Shown here one piece after another: positions 1 to 8,035 of a stretch of 64,000 bases of DNA. The position numbers were made by a program, and so were the translations under genes. Below the pieces are notes generated by a model, which worked only from the letters and a program-made list of their open reading frames with translations, had not been told where the DNA came from and did no database searches. Each line of letters opens with the position of its first letter. Position 1 is the stretch's first letter. The stretch covers positions 1,922,001 through 1,986,000 of the forward strand of contig CBDDIB010000002.1 of assembly GCA_965228695.1 (NCBI GenBank), given 5' to 3'. This DNA comes from JAJFJD01 sp965228695 (GTDB lineage: Bacteria > Pseudomonadota > Alphaproteobacteria > UBA8366).

Positions 1-960
1 GGATGGATCGAAGTCCCGAGCCCACAGCGTTGTGAGTGTCGGCGTATACGGAGCGAAACTCGTTGGACGGGTCGGACCGTATAATGACACCATCGGCGCT
101 CCACCAGCCGCCAGCAGATGGCCGATTCCCGAACAATTCGCGACTGCAGCGTTGAGACGTGAAGCCAACGCCATCGCCAGCGGTGGCCCCTTTGTGTCCG
201 CTCCGACGCCCTCGCGGTCCCATTCCGGAAATCTCGCGTTTGGCAATTCGCGCCGCAAATCCGGCAGCCAGGATTCTTCCTCTGGGCCGACGAAAAAGAC
301 GGGAACCCGACCCTTGTCCTGTTGTCCCTGGGCCAGCGCGATAAATCGCTCTAGCGGCCAGCATTTACCCGTTTCCTTATTACCGGCGCCGGGCGCTAGG
401 CCCACATACTCGTCCCCGTCGGGAAGAAGGACGGTGGCGGCATTTTTCCATTTCTCGCCGAGAGGCCAAATGTGCGGTGGGCGGACGGGCCGGTTGATGG
501 CCGCCGCCGTCAATGCGAGAAGTTTGTCGGTGAGCAGGGTACGCTGCTGGTAATCACCCGGTGGCTTTCGGTCGGAAAACGAAAAGCGCCAACATCCGGA
601 TATAAAAGTCTGATGACTGACTCGCCGTAATACCAGCGTGCGGACGACATTCCGCTGTGTATCGAAAACCAGATCAAAATGCCGGCCATGGAGCGGCTGC
701 CGATGGCGCACGAGTTCTGCCGGGCCGCCATCGATATAGAAGTCGGTGATCAACTCGTCGATATAGCCATCGACCAACGGTTCGAGAATGCCTTGGAACA
801 TACTGGGACCGTGGCCGGCGATCCAAGTAATTCGGGCTTGCGGGAATGCATCGCGAATGGAGCGTAAAAAAGGCAGCTTCAGAATATTTTCACCGATCGC
901 GTCGTCGGGATTGCTGCCAACGTAAACGAGAATACTGTCCACGGACCGATCGTCGTTCAT
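1..960 (-). CDS. Glycosyltransferase family 9 (ADP-heptose:LPS heptosyltransferase-like), 3' end outside window
   Basis: Reading the minus strand from the ATG at 960 gives 320 codons without a stop, running off the window start. The translation begins MNDDRSVDSILVYVGSNPDD and has GT9 hallmarks: an N-terminal Rossmann half with GENILKLPFLRSIRDAFP, and a C-terminal half with GLAPGAGNKETGKCWP, VFFVGPEEE, the acceptor/nucleotide region NCSGIGHLLAAGGAP and SLYGPTRPT. The family transfers heptose, or other sugars from nucleotide-sugar donors, to the LPS core or related surface glycans on the cytoplasmic face of the inner membrane. It lies 36 bases after the DUF6165 gene on the same strand, so the two probably share a transcript. 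There is no strong Shine-Dalgarno before the start. The sugar and acceptor cannot be assigned. Confidence 0.88.
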   Translation of the reverse strand, partial: MNDDRSVDSILVYVGSNPDDAIGENILKLPFLRSIRDAFPQARITWIAGHGPSMFQGILEPLVDGYIDELITDFYIDGGPAELVRHRQPLHGRHFDLVFDTQRNVVRTLVLRRVSHQTFISGCWRFSFSDRKPPGDYQQRTLLTDKLLALTAAAINRPVRPPHIWPLGEKWKNAATVLLPDGDEYVGLAPGAGNKETGKCWPLERFIALAQGQQDKGRVPVFFVGPEEESWLPDLRRELPNARFPEWDREGVGADTKGPPLAMALASRLNAAVANCSGIGHLLAAGGAPMVSLYGPTRPTSFAPYTPTLTTLWARDFDPS

Positions 961-996
961 GGCGTTCGACCGAAGTTTCGACCGGCCACCATTCCC

Positions 997-1407
997 CTAG
1001 TATTCCGTATAGGATTTTTCCTCGACGATTGACGAGCCGAGCATTGTGTTGATTTGCCGTTTGATTTCCGCGCGTCGGTCGTTGGTCGTGTACACCGAAC
1101 GGGCCAATTTCACGAACGTCGGTCCGAAATCTTGATTGGCCTCGCATACCCGGATGGCATCTTCGATGTCCCACAACCGCTCATTGACGGATCTGAGGTC
1201 GTCTTCAAAATCCGTCAAGGTCTCCGGCGCGTGGACCGAATCCTCCCAGATCTTGCGGAGAAGCGTGAGTTCATAACGGACGTTTTCCAATTTTGCAGCA
1301 TCCGTCATTCGCGCCGACTTGATTTCAAGGATGGTAATCTTGTCGAGTAACTCACCCGGTGAAACGTCGACCGTAACCGTTGAGAGCGTTTGTTTTGATT
1401 GAGCCAT
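997..1407 (-). CDS. DUF6165 family protein
   Basis: A 136-residue protein if started at the ATG at 1407 (MAQSKQ...); an upstream extension to 1485 reads as low-complexity basic sequence unlike a conserved N-terminus. The stretch SPGELLDKITILEIK (residues 16-30) matches the conserved motif I associate with DUF6165, a small protein family of unknown function often found near glycan or LPS genes. The rest is predicted alpha-helical and charged (DDLRSVNERLWDIEDAIRV), with no signal peptide or membrane segment. It is followed closely by the GT9 gene, which supports a role linked to surface-glycan assembly. That role is inferred only from context. Family assignment is by motif memory. Confidence 0.75.
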   Translation of the reverse strand: MAQSKQTLSTVTVDVSPGELLDKITILEIKSARMTDAAKLENVRYELTLLRKIWEDSVHAPETLTDFEDDLRSVNERLWDIEDAIRVCEANQDFGPTFVKLARSVYTTNDRRAEIKRQINTMLGSSIVEEKSYTEY

Positions 1408-1499
1408 AGCGGTCGAGCTTCTGAACAGCGGCATTTCAGCGCAATTGCTGCGCCGGACCCTATCAGCGCCCATGACCCCGTTCAAGCGACCCGTCGGTG

Positions 1500-2153
1500 T
1501 TATTGCTTCGCTGAACTGGTCGTCGGTTCTGTCAAAACGACAAGGCGTTTGCGAAGGGCTGCCGTCAGTGATTCGACCTTGCCGCCATTTTTCCCGATGT
1601 AGGCTGAAAACTCATCGCGTTGCGCCAATACCATGCTGACGCCCTCCACGCGAACGTCGAGGATTTTGAACTCGTCGCCCAAATTCCGGACTTGGAAATC
1701 CACCCGCAAGGCCTCACCGCCGCCGCCCGGCACGATCTTGGTCTTGACCATGCTGTCCTTTGGCCGGCGCGTTTTCACGACTTGCTCGACGGCAAACGTC
1801 TCTCCGGAAAATCGGCTGAACTGCTTTGCATAGAGCGTGACGATGTAATCCTCGAACACGCCGATAAAGTCATCGATCGATTGTTGCGATGCCGTCCGCC
1901 GGTGTTTTCCAAGAACGAAGCGACCGATACGCTCCACCGCAAAACCATCACGAAGCAGCTCGCGTAATCTATCTTCACGCGACGCTTTCGTGGCCGCGGG
2001 ATCGGACAGAAAATCAATGGTTCGATTGCCTAGACGGGTTACGAATGCGCCCGGATCCTTATCGGATACCTGAGCAATGCCTGGCGTTGGCGTAATAACG
2101 ATGCTCATCAGAGTTAGGCCGACTAGGAATAGAGTCAGCCGACGGCAAATCAT
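1500..2153 (-). CDS. mlaC: MlaC-type phospholipid-binding periplasmic protein
   Basis: A 217-residue protein with an N-terminal signal peptide (about residues 1-28, hydrophobic run then GIAQ) and a mature part typical of the MlaC/Ttg2D family: FLSDPAATKASREDRLRELL, RIGRFVLGKHRRTAS, FEDYIVTLYAKQFSRF and DVRVEGVSMVLAQRDEF near the end. MlaC proteins carry phospholipids across the periplasm between the outer-membrane lipoprotein MlaA and the inner-membrane MlaFEDB ABC complex, keeping outer-membrane lipid asymmetry. The start has a GAGGAGG ribosome site about 10 bases upstream. The partner ATPase MlaF is 2.9 kb away on the same strand, separated by two unrelated enzymes. MlaD and MlaE are not seen. 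Confidence 0.88.
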   Translation of the reverse strand: MICRRLTLFLVGLTLMSIVITPTPGIAQVSDKDPGAFVTRLGNRTIDFLSDPAATKASREDRLRELLRDGFAVERIGRFVLGKHRRTASQQSIDDFIGVFEDYIVTLYAKQFSRFSGETFAVEQVVKTRRPKDSMVKTKIVPGGGGEALRVDFQVRNLGDEFKILDVRVEGVSMVLAQRDEFSAYIGKNGGKVESLTAALRKRLVVLTEPTTSSAKQ

Positions 2154-2194
2154 GGTTGGAACGCCTCCTCAGTCTTTATGCCGCACAACAGTAA

Positions 2195-2226
2195 ATCCTA
2201 CCATCCCGGGCAATTCTTATTGTCAA
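2195..2226 (-). promoter_or_regulatory. Candidate sigma70-type promoter for mlaC
   Basis: On the minus strand a perfect TTGACA (-35; plus coordinates 2221-2226) is followed by TAGGAT (-10-like; 2195-2200). The spacer of 20 bases is longer than the usual 16-18, so the -10 assignment is uncertain. It lies just upstream of the mlaC ribosome site. Confidence 0.35.
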
Positions 2227-2302
2227 CGACTGTGCCTTCTTCGCGATTGTTTATCAAGTTACGGCGCGGTGGCATTTATGTGTCGGCAAGATTGGCGTCC
2301 TG

Positions 2303-3697
2303 TTAAATGCGAAATGTCGAGAGTGTGCTCAAATCTTTCATGTCAAAGAGGTCTTCGCACCACGACTGGAGGGCATTCGCCTGTTGTCCCGACCAACCGC
2401 CGAAGTGCACATTGTTCTTAAATTTTGCGACGATCTCCCGGTGTTCCAATGGCTCACGGGTTCCGCCCCGCATATGCGGCTGCCGCACGACGTGTTCGCT
2501 GCCGTCGTGCATGGCCGCTCGAATGTGCCCCGAATAGTTGCGGGGATACTCGTTATCCGGATCGATGACGTAGGTGACTTTCTTTGCGAGGTTCAAGACA
2601 TCACGATCGCGGATGCGTGCCTCGGTGAACTGGGCCAAGCCAGCTGCCCGGTCGAGAAATCCCACAGCAATCAGGTATGGGATGCTGAATTTCGATGAAT
2701 AAGGTGTCGTCGGAACATGCTTCTCGGCAAGCGGCTCCCAAAGCCGGTGTACGATGCCTTCGCCGGTCTCGCATTCGATCAACGCAATGTCGTCCGCATC
2801 GATTTCCTTTTCGGCAAGTTTGATGGCGCAATCGATGTATGGTTGAGCCATCGTGCCGCAGGCATAGGGTTTGAAAGCGATGCGTTGCATGCGCCAGTCA
2901 TTCCCCAAGTCCGAGGTAAGGTGGCTTAGGTCCTGGTCGATCGATGGGTCGGCAAAGGTAAAGAAGAAACCATGTGTACCTTCGAATACCGTCCGGGGGC
3001 CGGTAAAGCCTTGCTGTGCCATTGACGCGGCGCGCAGACCGGATTGTGCAGCCCAACCGGGATGAAGCCGCTTGGTCCAGGTCCCTTCCGCAAGGTATTC
3101 GATTATGCCGGATGCCATGCTGCCCGCGATGCCGAGGGCGTTCGTAATCTGTCCGGATGACAGTCCGACGGCGGCGCCGACACCGGCCGCTGCGCCCATT
3201 GTCCCGATGACCGCGGTGGGATGAAATCCGGCGCGATGAATCGCGGTCGGGGCGACGACGGTCATTCGGCACATCACTTCCATCGCGACTGCAATTCCGA
3301 CCAGCACGTCGCCGCCGCTTCGGCCATGTCTTTCGCAGGCCGCCAAGATCGCGGGGATGGCCGGCGCCCCTGCATGGACAGGCGATCCTTCATACGTATC
3401 GTCGAAATCCTCGCCGTGGGCGGCCGTTCCGTTAATTACCGCTGCACCCGCCGCATCGAAAGGGGCGGGATGACCGAGTGCGGTGCAATCACCGGCCCCG
3501 TCCCACGCCTGGACCAAACTCTGCACGTAGTTCATTTGACGGACGGACACGCAGTTCCCCGAAAAGTCCAACAAAACATTCGCGGCCATCTCCCGAACCG
3601 GCGAGGGGATTTCCGAGGCCGTCAACCCTTCGGCCCAATCCGCAATTTGTTCTGCGATGGCCGGTTGGCCGCTGGAGGTCTCGGTACCGTATGCCAT
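2303..3697 (-). CDS. MmgE/PrpD family protein
   Basis: A 464-residue protein when started at the ATG at 3697, which has AAGGA 8 bases upstream; the longer reading into the preceding gene is rejected. It has MmgE/PrpD features: NVLLDFSGNC near the N-terminus, INGTAAHGEDFDDTYE, HAGAPAIPAILA, GFHPTAVIGTMGAA, ALGIAGSMASG, and a C-terminal half with FKPYACGTMAQPYIDCAIKL. Family members include 2-methylcitrate dehydratase (PrpD), cis-aconitate decarboxylase and iminodisuccinate epimerase-related enzymes. All act on small carboxylic acids in the cytosol, and the substrate cannot be read from sequence. The upstream PLP enzyme ends 14 bases before, so they form a two-gene unit. There is no prpB or prpC nearby, so classical propionate catabolism is unlikely. 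Confidence 0.88.
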   Translation of the reverse strand: MAYGTETSSGQPAIAEQIADWAEGLTASEIPSPVREMAANVLLDFSGNCVSVRQMNYVQSLVQAWDGAGDCTALGHPAPFDAAGAAVINGTAAHGEDFDDTYEGSPVHAGAPAIPAILAACERHGRSGGDVLVGIAVAMEVMCRMTVVAPTAIHRAGFHPTAVIGTMGAAAGVGAAVGLSSGQITNALGIAGSMASGIIEYLAEGTWTKRLHPGWAAQSGLRAASMAQQGFTGPRTVFEGTHGFFFTFADPSIDQDLSHLTSDLGNDWRMQRIAFKPYACGTMAQPYIDCAIKLAEKEIDADDIALIECETGEGIVHRLWEPLAEKHVPTTPYSSKFSIPYLIAVGFLDRAAGLAQFTEARIRDRDVLNLAKKVTYVIDPDNEYPRNYSGHIRAAMHDGSEHVVRQPHMRGGTREPLEHREIVAKFKNNVHFGGWSGQQANALQSWCEDLFDMKDLSTLSTFRI

Positions 3698-3711
3698 TGC
3701 GGATGTCCTTC

Positions 3712-4932
3712 TTATTGGTGTGGCGTTAGCGGTGTATTGGCATTCGTCTTGGCAATTTCGGGAGTAGGGAAGACATCGACGGACTTTAATCCCGAGCCTG
3801 TCGACAATAGGATCACGGTCGCGTCGCATTCGACGACGCCCTCGGCCAGCGCCTTTTTCAGTGCGACCAATGTCGTCGCGGATTCGGGGCAAGGGAAGAC
3901 GCCTTCGGTCCTGACGATTTCGGCTACGGCGTCGATCGATTCGTCGTTCGTTGCCGTATAGGCGCTACCGCCGGTTTCCCGAAGTAGCTCGAGCACGGCG
4001 CGATCGCCGGGGGGCGTCGTGGACTTCAATCCGCCGGGGAGCACATCCAAATCTTCCCAGACCTCGGCTTTGTCTTTCCCGTTGCGGAAGGCACGAACAA
4101 TCGGGGCGCATCCTTCGTATTGCGAGACGATCAACTTCGGCAGAAGACCCTCCTCGATCCAACCGAGGGCCATGAGTTCCCGAATTCCTTTATAGATTGC
4201 GATCGCGCCGAGACCACCGCCGGTCGGGTAAACGATGGCATCGGGCAGTTTCCATCCAAGTTGCTCGCATATCTCATAGCCCATCGTCTTCTTCCCTTCG
4301 ACGCGATAGGGCTCCTTAAGCGTGCCGACATTGAACATGCCATGGGTCTGCACTGCATCCGCGATGAGGCCGCCGCTGAATTTCCACCGATCGGTCAGCA
4401 TGATAGTTTGCGCGCCGGCGAGGACCGACTGCTGAAGACTGCTTTGCAGGACATCATCGGGAACGAGATTGACACAGTGCAGGCCGGCCCTGGCTGCGTA
4501 AAGTCCCCAACTGCCAGCCGCGTTGCCGGAACTGTTGTGGGCAATCGTCGTAATGCCCAACTCCCGCGCACGGCTCACGGCAACCGCGGCGCCACGATCT
4601 TTGAATGTGCCGCTCGGATTTCGGCCTTCATCCTTGATGAAGAGTTTCGTGCAGCCGATGCCTTGTCCCAGCGTTGCAGCGGAGAGCAACGGCGTCCAGC
4701 CTTCGGAGAGGGAAACGCGGTTGTCGATATTGTCCAGTGGCAAGAGCGCGCCGTAGCGCCACAGCGATGATGGTCCCGACGCAACCGACCCTTTCGGGAC
4801 GTCTCGCCGGATTTGGTCGAGGTCGTAGCAGGCCTCGAGGATGCCGCCGTCTGCGCAAATGTTGATTTGCGGTCGGTCGGCGGGCAATCGGGTGCCGCAT
4901 GTGGTGCATTGAAGATGGGCAAGATATGACAT
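3712..4932 (-). CDS. Threonine synthase-like PLP-dependent enzyme (fold type II)
   Basis: A 406-residue protein; the ATG at 4932 is chosen because AAGGCGG precedes it. It has a fold-type II PLP signature SGTFKDRG with the Schiff-base lysine at about K111, the phosphate-binding glycine run YPTGGGLGAI, and SSGNAAGSWGLYAARAG. The N-terminus carries CTTCGTRLPADRP, a short zinc-ribbon-like segment seen in many threonine synthases of this subgroup. Threonine synthase converts O-phosphohomoserine to threonine, but related enzymes include other beta/gamma lyases. The immediate downstream partner is an MmgE/PrpD gene, not hom or thrB, so an amino-acid degradation or dicarboxylate role is possible. The family is certain and the reaction is not. 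Confidence 0.85.
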   Translation of the reverse strand: MSYLAHLQCTTCGTRLPADRPQINICADGGILEACYDLDQIRRDVPKGSVASGPSSLWRYGALLPLDNIDNRVSLSEGWTPLLSAATLGQGIGCTKLFIKDEGRNPSGTFKDRGAAVAVSRARELGITTIAHNSSGNAAGSWGLYAARAGLHCVNLVPDDVLQSSLQQSVLAGAQTIMLTDRWKFSGGLIADAVQTHGMFNVGTLKEPYRVEGKKTMGYEICEQLGWKLPDAIVYPTGGGLGAIAIYKGIRELMALGWIEEGLLPKLIVSQYEGCAPIVRAFRNGKDKAEVWEDLDVLPGGLKSTTPPGDRAVLELLRETGGSAYTATNDESIDAVAEIVRTEGVFPCPESATTLVALKKALAEGVVECDATVILLSTGSGLKSVDVFPTPEIAKTNANTPLTPHQ

Positions 4933-5031
4933 TGTGCGCCGCCTTGAATTGCCGAATTGGGCGATGCGCAATTATATCAGTATTGCAGGGTCGGCACCTA
5001 TTCCGGCGAATGGCGGGGCGTGTGGCGAGGG

Positions 5032-5808
5032 CTAGGTGAGCCGCATTTCGATCGGGCCATGTGCGCGACTGTGGATCATTTGATCCACATACGGATTACC
5101 CGACTCTTCGGCGGCGCTTTTCTCGCCGCTCCAAATGATCCGACCGTCATGCAGCATGGCGATACGATCTGAAATCTGTCGGGCGCCGGTCATGTCGCTG
5201 GTGATCGAGACCGCCGTGGCGCCGAGCCTCTCGACGAGAGACGTTATCAATTGCCCGATAACATTCGTCATGATCGGATCTAGGCCGGCCGTCGGTTCGT
5301 CGAGGAACAGAATCTCCGGTTCCGCAAAGATCGCCCGTGCGATCCCAACACGTTTTTGCATGCCGCCGGACAACTCGTGCGGATGGAGATCGACGACATC
5401 GGGCGATAGCCCAACGGTACGGACGGTTTCGCTCGCCCTGTCGCGCGCCTCGCTCCTTCCGATCTGTCCTTCCTGGAGCCGTTTGAAGGCGATGTTTTCC
5501 CAAACCGGCAAGCTGTCGAATAGTCCGGAGTATTGGAAGAGAACGCCGAACCGGTCGATGAATTTCATTCTTTCATCGCCGGAATAGCCGATGGTTTCTT
5601 CCCCATCGACAACGACATTGCCGGTATCCGGCGTGTGCAGACCCAGTATGCATTTTAACAACAAACTTTTGCCGCTGCCGGACGTGCCGATCAGCACAAG
5701 GGACTCTCCGGCGGCGACCTCTAAGTCCACGCCATGAAGGACTCGGTTGTCGCCGAAATTCTTGGTGACACCCGTTAGTTTGATTTTCGGAGGATGTGTT
5801 TCGATCAT
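5032..5808 (-). CDS. mlaF: MlaF-type ABC transporter ATP-binding protein
   Basis: A 258-residue ABC ATPase when started at the ATG at 5808 (MIETHPPKIKLTGVTKNFG). Walker A is GTSGSGKS (residues 41-48), the signature LSGGMQKR begins at about 146, and Walker B is ILFLDEPTAGLD at about 166-177. The MlaF/Ttg2A-like features are FQYSGLFDSLPVWENIAF after the Q-loop and DPIMTNVIGQLI after Walker B. The family powers phospholipid transfer between the inner membrane and periplasmic MlaC. Unusually, no permease (MlaE) or MCE protein (MlaD) lies beside it; neighbours are a PLP enzyme and a small secreted protein. It probably works with subunits encoded elsewhere, including the MlaC gene 2.9 kb away. Confidence 0.88.
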   Translation of the reverse strand: MIETHPPKIKLTGVTKNFGDNRVLHGVDLEVAAGESLVLIGTSGSGKSLLLKCILGLHTPDTGNVVVDGEETIGYSGDERMKFIDRFGVLFQYSGLFDSLPVWENIAFKRLQEGQIGRSEARDRASETVRTVGLSPDVVDLHPHELSGGMQKRVGIARAIFAEPEILFLDEPTAGLDPIMTNVIGQLITSLVERLGATAVSITSDMTGARQISDRIAMLHDGRIIWSGEKSAAEESGNPYVDQMIHSRAHGPIEMRLT

Positions 5809-5893
5809 CGGCCGTATCGGTTGAATTTGTGTGAACCTAGCCGTGATCCGGTGCCGCGTGCAATAGCGCAACGCCACGTGTCGCATAACGATC

Positions 5894-5927
5894 GGGCCGG
5901 GCGGTACTCGCTTCGGCCGCCCGGCCC
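5894..5927. terminator. GC-rich perfect hairpin between mlaF and the small secreted gene
   Basis: Arms GGGCCGGGCGG (5894-5904) and CCGCCCGGCCC (5917-5927) pair perfectly over 11 bp around a 12-base loop. It follows the stop of the 58-residue gene on the minus strand and precedes the mlaF start. No T-run follows on either strand, so it may be an attenuating or RNA-stabilising hairpin and not a classical terminator. Confidence 0.45.
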
Positions 5928-5974
5928 CGTCGTGGAACTCTAAAGGAGCATTTAGAATGGCGTGGACCTATTTA

Positions 5975-6151
5975 CTATTCAGGCCCGCTATCCTTCCAGT
6001 CGCCCGCGAAAATCACGTCCTTGTCGGTCAGGACCGTGACACCATTGTCGACGAAATCATAGTCGACGTCGGCAGAGGCTGCGGTCGCGGACAAGGCGAT
6101 GCCCAATCCGAAGAGTGCTGCGAGTGATTGCTTCAGGGCTTGATGAATCAT
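5975..6151 (-). CDS. Small secreted protein of unknown function (58 aa)
   Basis: The ATG at 6151 has a perfect AGGAGG 8 bases upstream; a GTG at 6157 is too close to it. The first 29 residues form a signal peptide: a positively charged start (residues 1-8), then SLAALFGLGIALSATAASA, with probable cleavage before DVDYD. The mature peptide is only about 29 residues, acidic, with DFVDNGVTVLTDKDVIFAGDW, and no cysteine. A strong sigma70-like promoter lies about 40 bases upstream. The gene stands alone in an AT-rich pocket. I do not recognise a family. The clear translation and export signals argue that it is a real gene and not a spurious reading frame. Confidence 0.72.
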   Translation of the reverse strand: MIHQALKQSLAALFGLGIALSATAASADVDYDFVDNGVTVLTDKDVIFAGDWKDSGPE

Positions 6152-6198
6152 GTCCACATCCTCCTTGCTGGTAAGTGTGAGGAAGATGTTAGGATGCT

Positions 6199-6229
6199 TT
6201 TATATTTGGCTCACTTAAATGACTGTCAA
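6199..6229 (-). promoter_or_regulatory. Sigma70-like promoter of the 58-aa secreted protein gene
   Basis: On the minus strand TTGACA (plus coordinates 6224-6229) and TATAAA (6199-6204) are separated by 19 bases in AT-rich sequence. This would start transcription near 6190 and leave a leader of about 40 bases with the AGGAGG site. The -35 box is perfect and the -10 box matches 5 of 6 consensus positions. Confidence 0.6.
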
Positions 6230-6438
6230 ATAGAAGTTACAATTTGGAAATGTTTGATTCCAAGAGTTTGGGAAAATGTTCGGTATTACGGTGTGGTCCA
6301 ATGATTATCTGAATACGTTATTTTTTCGATATTCAAATGGAGGTCGCGCAGTCGTGCTTAATATTCACGGCAGCGTGCTTATTGATGGTTATATTTAGAT
6401 TGTTTTGATCGAAATTCCGTTTTGAAAACGCTGCAGCA
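6230..6438. other. AT-rich intergenic region, no gene seen
   Basis: This part of the gap between the class IV aminotransferase stop and the small-gene promoter is clearly richer in A+T than the rest of the window, with runs such as TTATTTTTT and several TTAATAT-like stretches. No reading frame with a ribosome site and no obvious hairpin with a T-run was found. Confidence 0.5.
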
Positions 6439-7365
6439 TTAGCGTTTCGTGGAAGCCGCATAGTTGACCGGCGTGAAATAGGCGGGGTCATCGTGAATTT
6501 TCCAGTACAAATCCGTCAGTCGCTGTGTCACCGGTCCCGGAACCGAATTGCCCACCGACGCCCCATCGATCTTTCGGACCGGCATGAGGCCTCCGGCCGT
6601 CGAACTGATAAACACTTCGTCCGCATTTTTCAGGTCGGTCGCCGGAATGGGGGCGAGTTCACCTTCGATATTCAGACTGTCGCAAAGTTCGAGGACCGTC
6701 CGGCGGGTAATTCCCTCAAGAACGCCACTATCCGGTGAGAGCAATCGGCCGCCGAACAATGCAAAGATATTCCAGCCTCGGCCTTCGGTGATGTTGCCGT
6801 CTTGATCGACGAGGACGGCGTATCGCGCATCCTTTTCATATGCCTCGAAGAGCGCCGCGCAGAAATCCAAACGTCCGAAATTCTTCACGGTCGGATCGAC
6901 GGATTCGGTCGGGATGCGGACGACATCGCTTATGATGATGTCGCAGCCCTCTTTCATTTCTTGCTCCGTTACGACGCTGTAATAGGGCACGGCCCAGGCG
7001 ATGAGCCGGTTCTTACATGTCCTAAGGTCTTTGAAAGGGCCCGTCGGCGTGCCGCGCGTGGCGATGAGGTAGACCATTGCATCGCGCAATTCCGAATGAC
7101 TGACGCAATCGTTCAGTATGTCTTTTGTTTGTTCGCGATCGTAACCGAGTGTGTCGAACCGGCGTTCGCCGATCGAACGGTCCCAACGGTCCATGTGATC
7201 ATCGAACCGAAAGAATTTACCGTTACGCACATGCAGCGCGTCGTAGCACATATCGGAGAGTTGGAACCCAAGATCGGTGATTGGTATCTGCAATTCGCCG
7301 AACGGCATGTAGGTGCCGTCGATAAATCCGATCCCTTCAGTCGGCGCGGTTTCAATGTTGGGCAT
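6439..7365 (-). CDS. Class IV aminotransferase (branched-chain / D-amino acid aminotransferase-like)
   Basis: A 308-residue protein from the ATG at 7365, which has AGGAAG upstream; the ATG at 7428 lacks this. It has the fold-type IV pattern: FIDGTYMPFGELQIPITDLGFQ at the N-terminus, the PLP lysine in PTVKNFGRLDF (K161), and NITEGRGWNIFAL (E193), whose glutamate contacts the PLP pyridine nitrogen in this family. Known activities are branched-chain amino acid transamination, D-amino acid transamination and ADC lyase. The residues do not let me choose, although the general layout is closest to BCAT-like enzymes. It is followed on the same strand by AT-rich sequence and preceded by a thioesterase gene about 100 bases upstream, so operon membership is uncertain. 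Confidence 0.85.
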   Translation of the reverse strand: MPNIETAPTEGIGFIDGTYMPFGELQIPITDLGFQLSDMCYDALHVRNGKFFRFDDHMDRWDRSIGERRFDTLGYDREQTKDILNDCVSHSELRDAMVYLIATRGTPTGPFKDLRTCKNRLIAWAVPYYSVVTEQEMKEGCDIIISDVVRIPTESVDPTVKNFGRLDFCAALFEAYEKDARYAVLVDQDGNITEGRGWNIFALFGGRLLSPDSGVLEGITRRTVLELCDSLNIEGELAPIPATDLKNADEVFISSTAGGLMPVRKIDGASVGNSVPGPVTQRLTDLYWKIHDDPAYFTPVNYAASTKR

Positions 7366-7461
7366 ACGAGGCTTCCTGTTGCCGAGATAGATTGCGGTAG
7401 GACCTATTATTATGTCCCTACTTTTCATTGCGCGCCAATGTCCGCGTGATAACCACCACGA

Positions 7462-7887
7462 TTACTGCGACGGGCGCAGGATCATTTGCGTGCATCGAAA
7501 CAGTGCGATGACGCGGCCGGTTGCATCATGCCTGACGGTGGCGTCCCATATTTGAGTGGTCCGTCCCAGGTGTTGCGGGGTCGCTTCACAGGAGATTGAT
7601 CCGTCTCGGGCCGTGCCGAGGAAATTACTCTTCAATTCGATGGTCGTGAAGCCTGCCGCATCCTCGGGCATGGTTTCAATGCTGCCGTAGCCGCACGCCG
7701 TGTCCGCCAAGGCGATCACCGAGGCCGCGTGCAGAAATCCATTCGGCGCCAACAGGTCGGGCCGAACCGGCAGCCGGGCCGACACGCGTTCCGACGTTAC
7801 GTGCAAGAATTCGATACCCAACAAGCCGGGCAATCGACCGGCGCTCCGCGCATTGCATGCCGCCGCTTTTTCTTTTGCCTCTTTCAT
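7462..7887 (-). CDS. PaaI-type hotdog thioesterase
   Basis: A 141-residue protein from the ATG at 7887, chosen because GGAGGG lies about 10 bases upstream. The hotdog-fold thioesterase pattern is clear: NGFLHAASVIALADTACGYG (the substrate-binding helix with the HAA turn) and TTIELKSNFLGTARDG. Members hydrolyse acyl- or aryl-CoA thioesters in the cytosol, often to free trapped CoA. No acyl-CoA genes are adjacent, so the substrate is unknown. A second PaaI-type protein in the window (33168-33587) sits in a CoA operon instead. Confidence 0.82.
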   Translation of the reverse strand: MKEAKEKAAACNARSAGRLPGLLGIEFLHVTSERVSARLPVRPDLLAPNGFLHAASVIALADTACGYGSIETMPEDAAGFTTIELKSNFLGTARDGSISCEATPQHLGRTTQIWDATVRHDATGRVIALFRCTQMILRPSQ

Positions 7888-8035
7888 TCGATTGCGTCCC
7901 TCCGACCAATTTCTTTTGCGGCGCAAAGTTCGGGATGCGCCCGTTTAAGGGTTTGTTAATCACTCTATCAGTGAATATTGCGAGCCGTCCTCACCGAATG
8001 GGCATGGACGGATAAACCGACGCGCAGACGGTTAT

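Noticed and set aside
32..553. 173-codon plus-strand open frame at the window start
   Set aside because: The minus strand carries a clear GT9 glycosyltransferase through the same bases.
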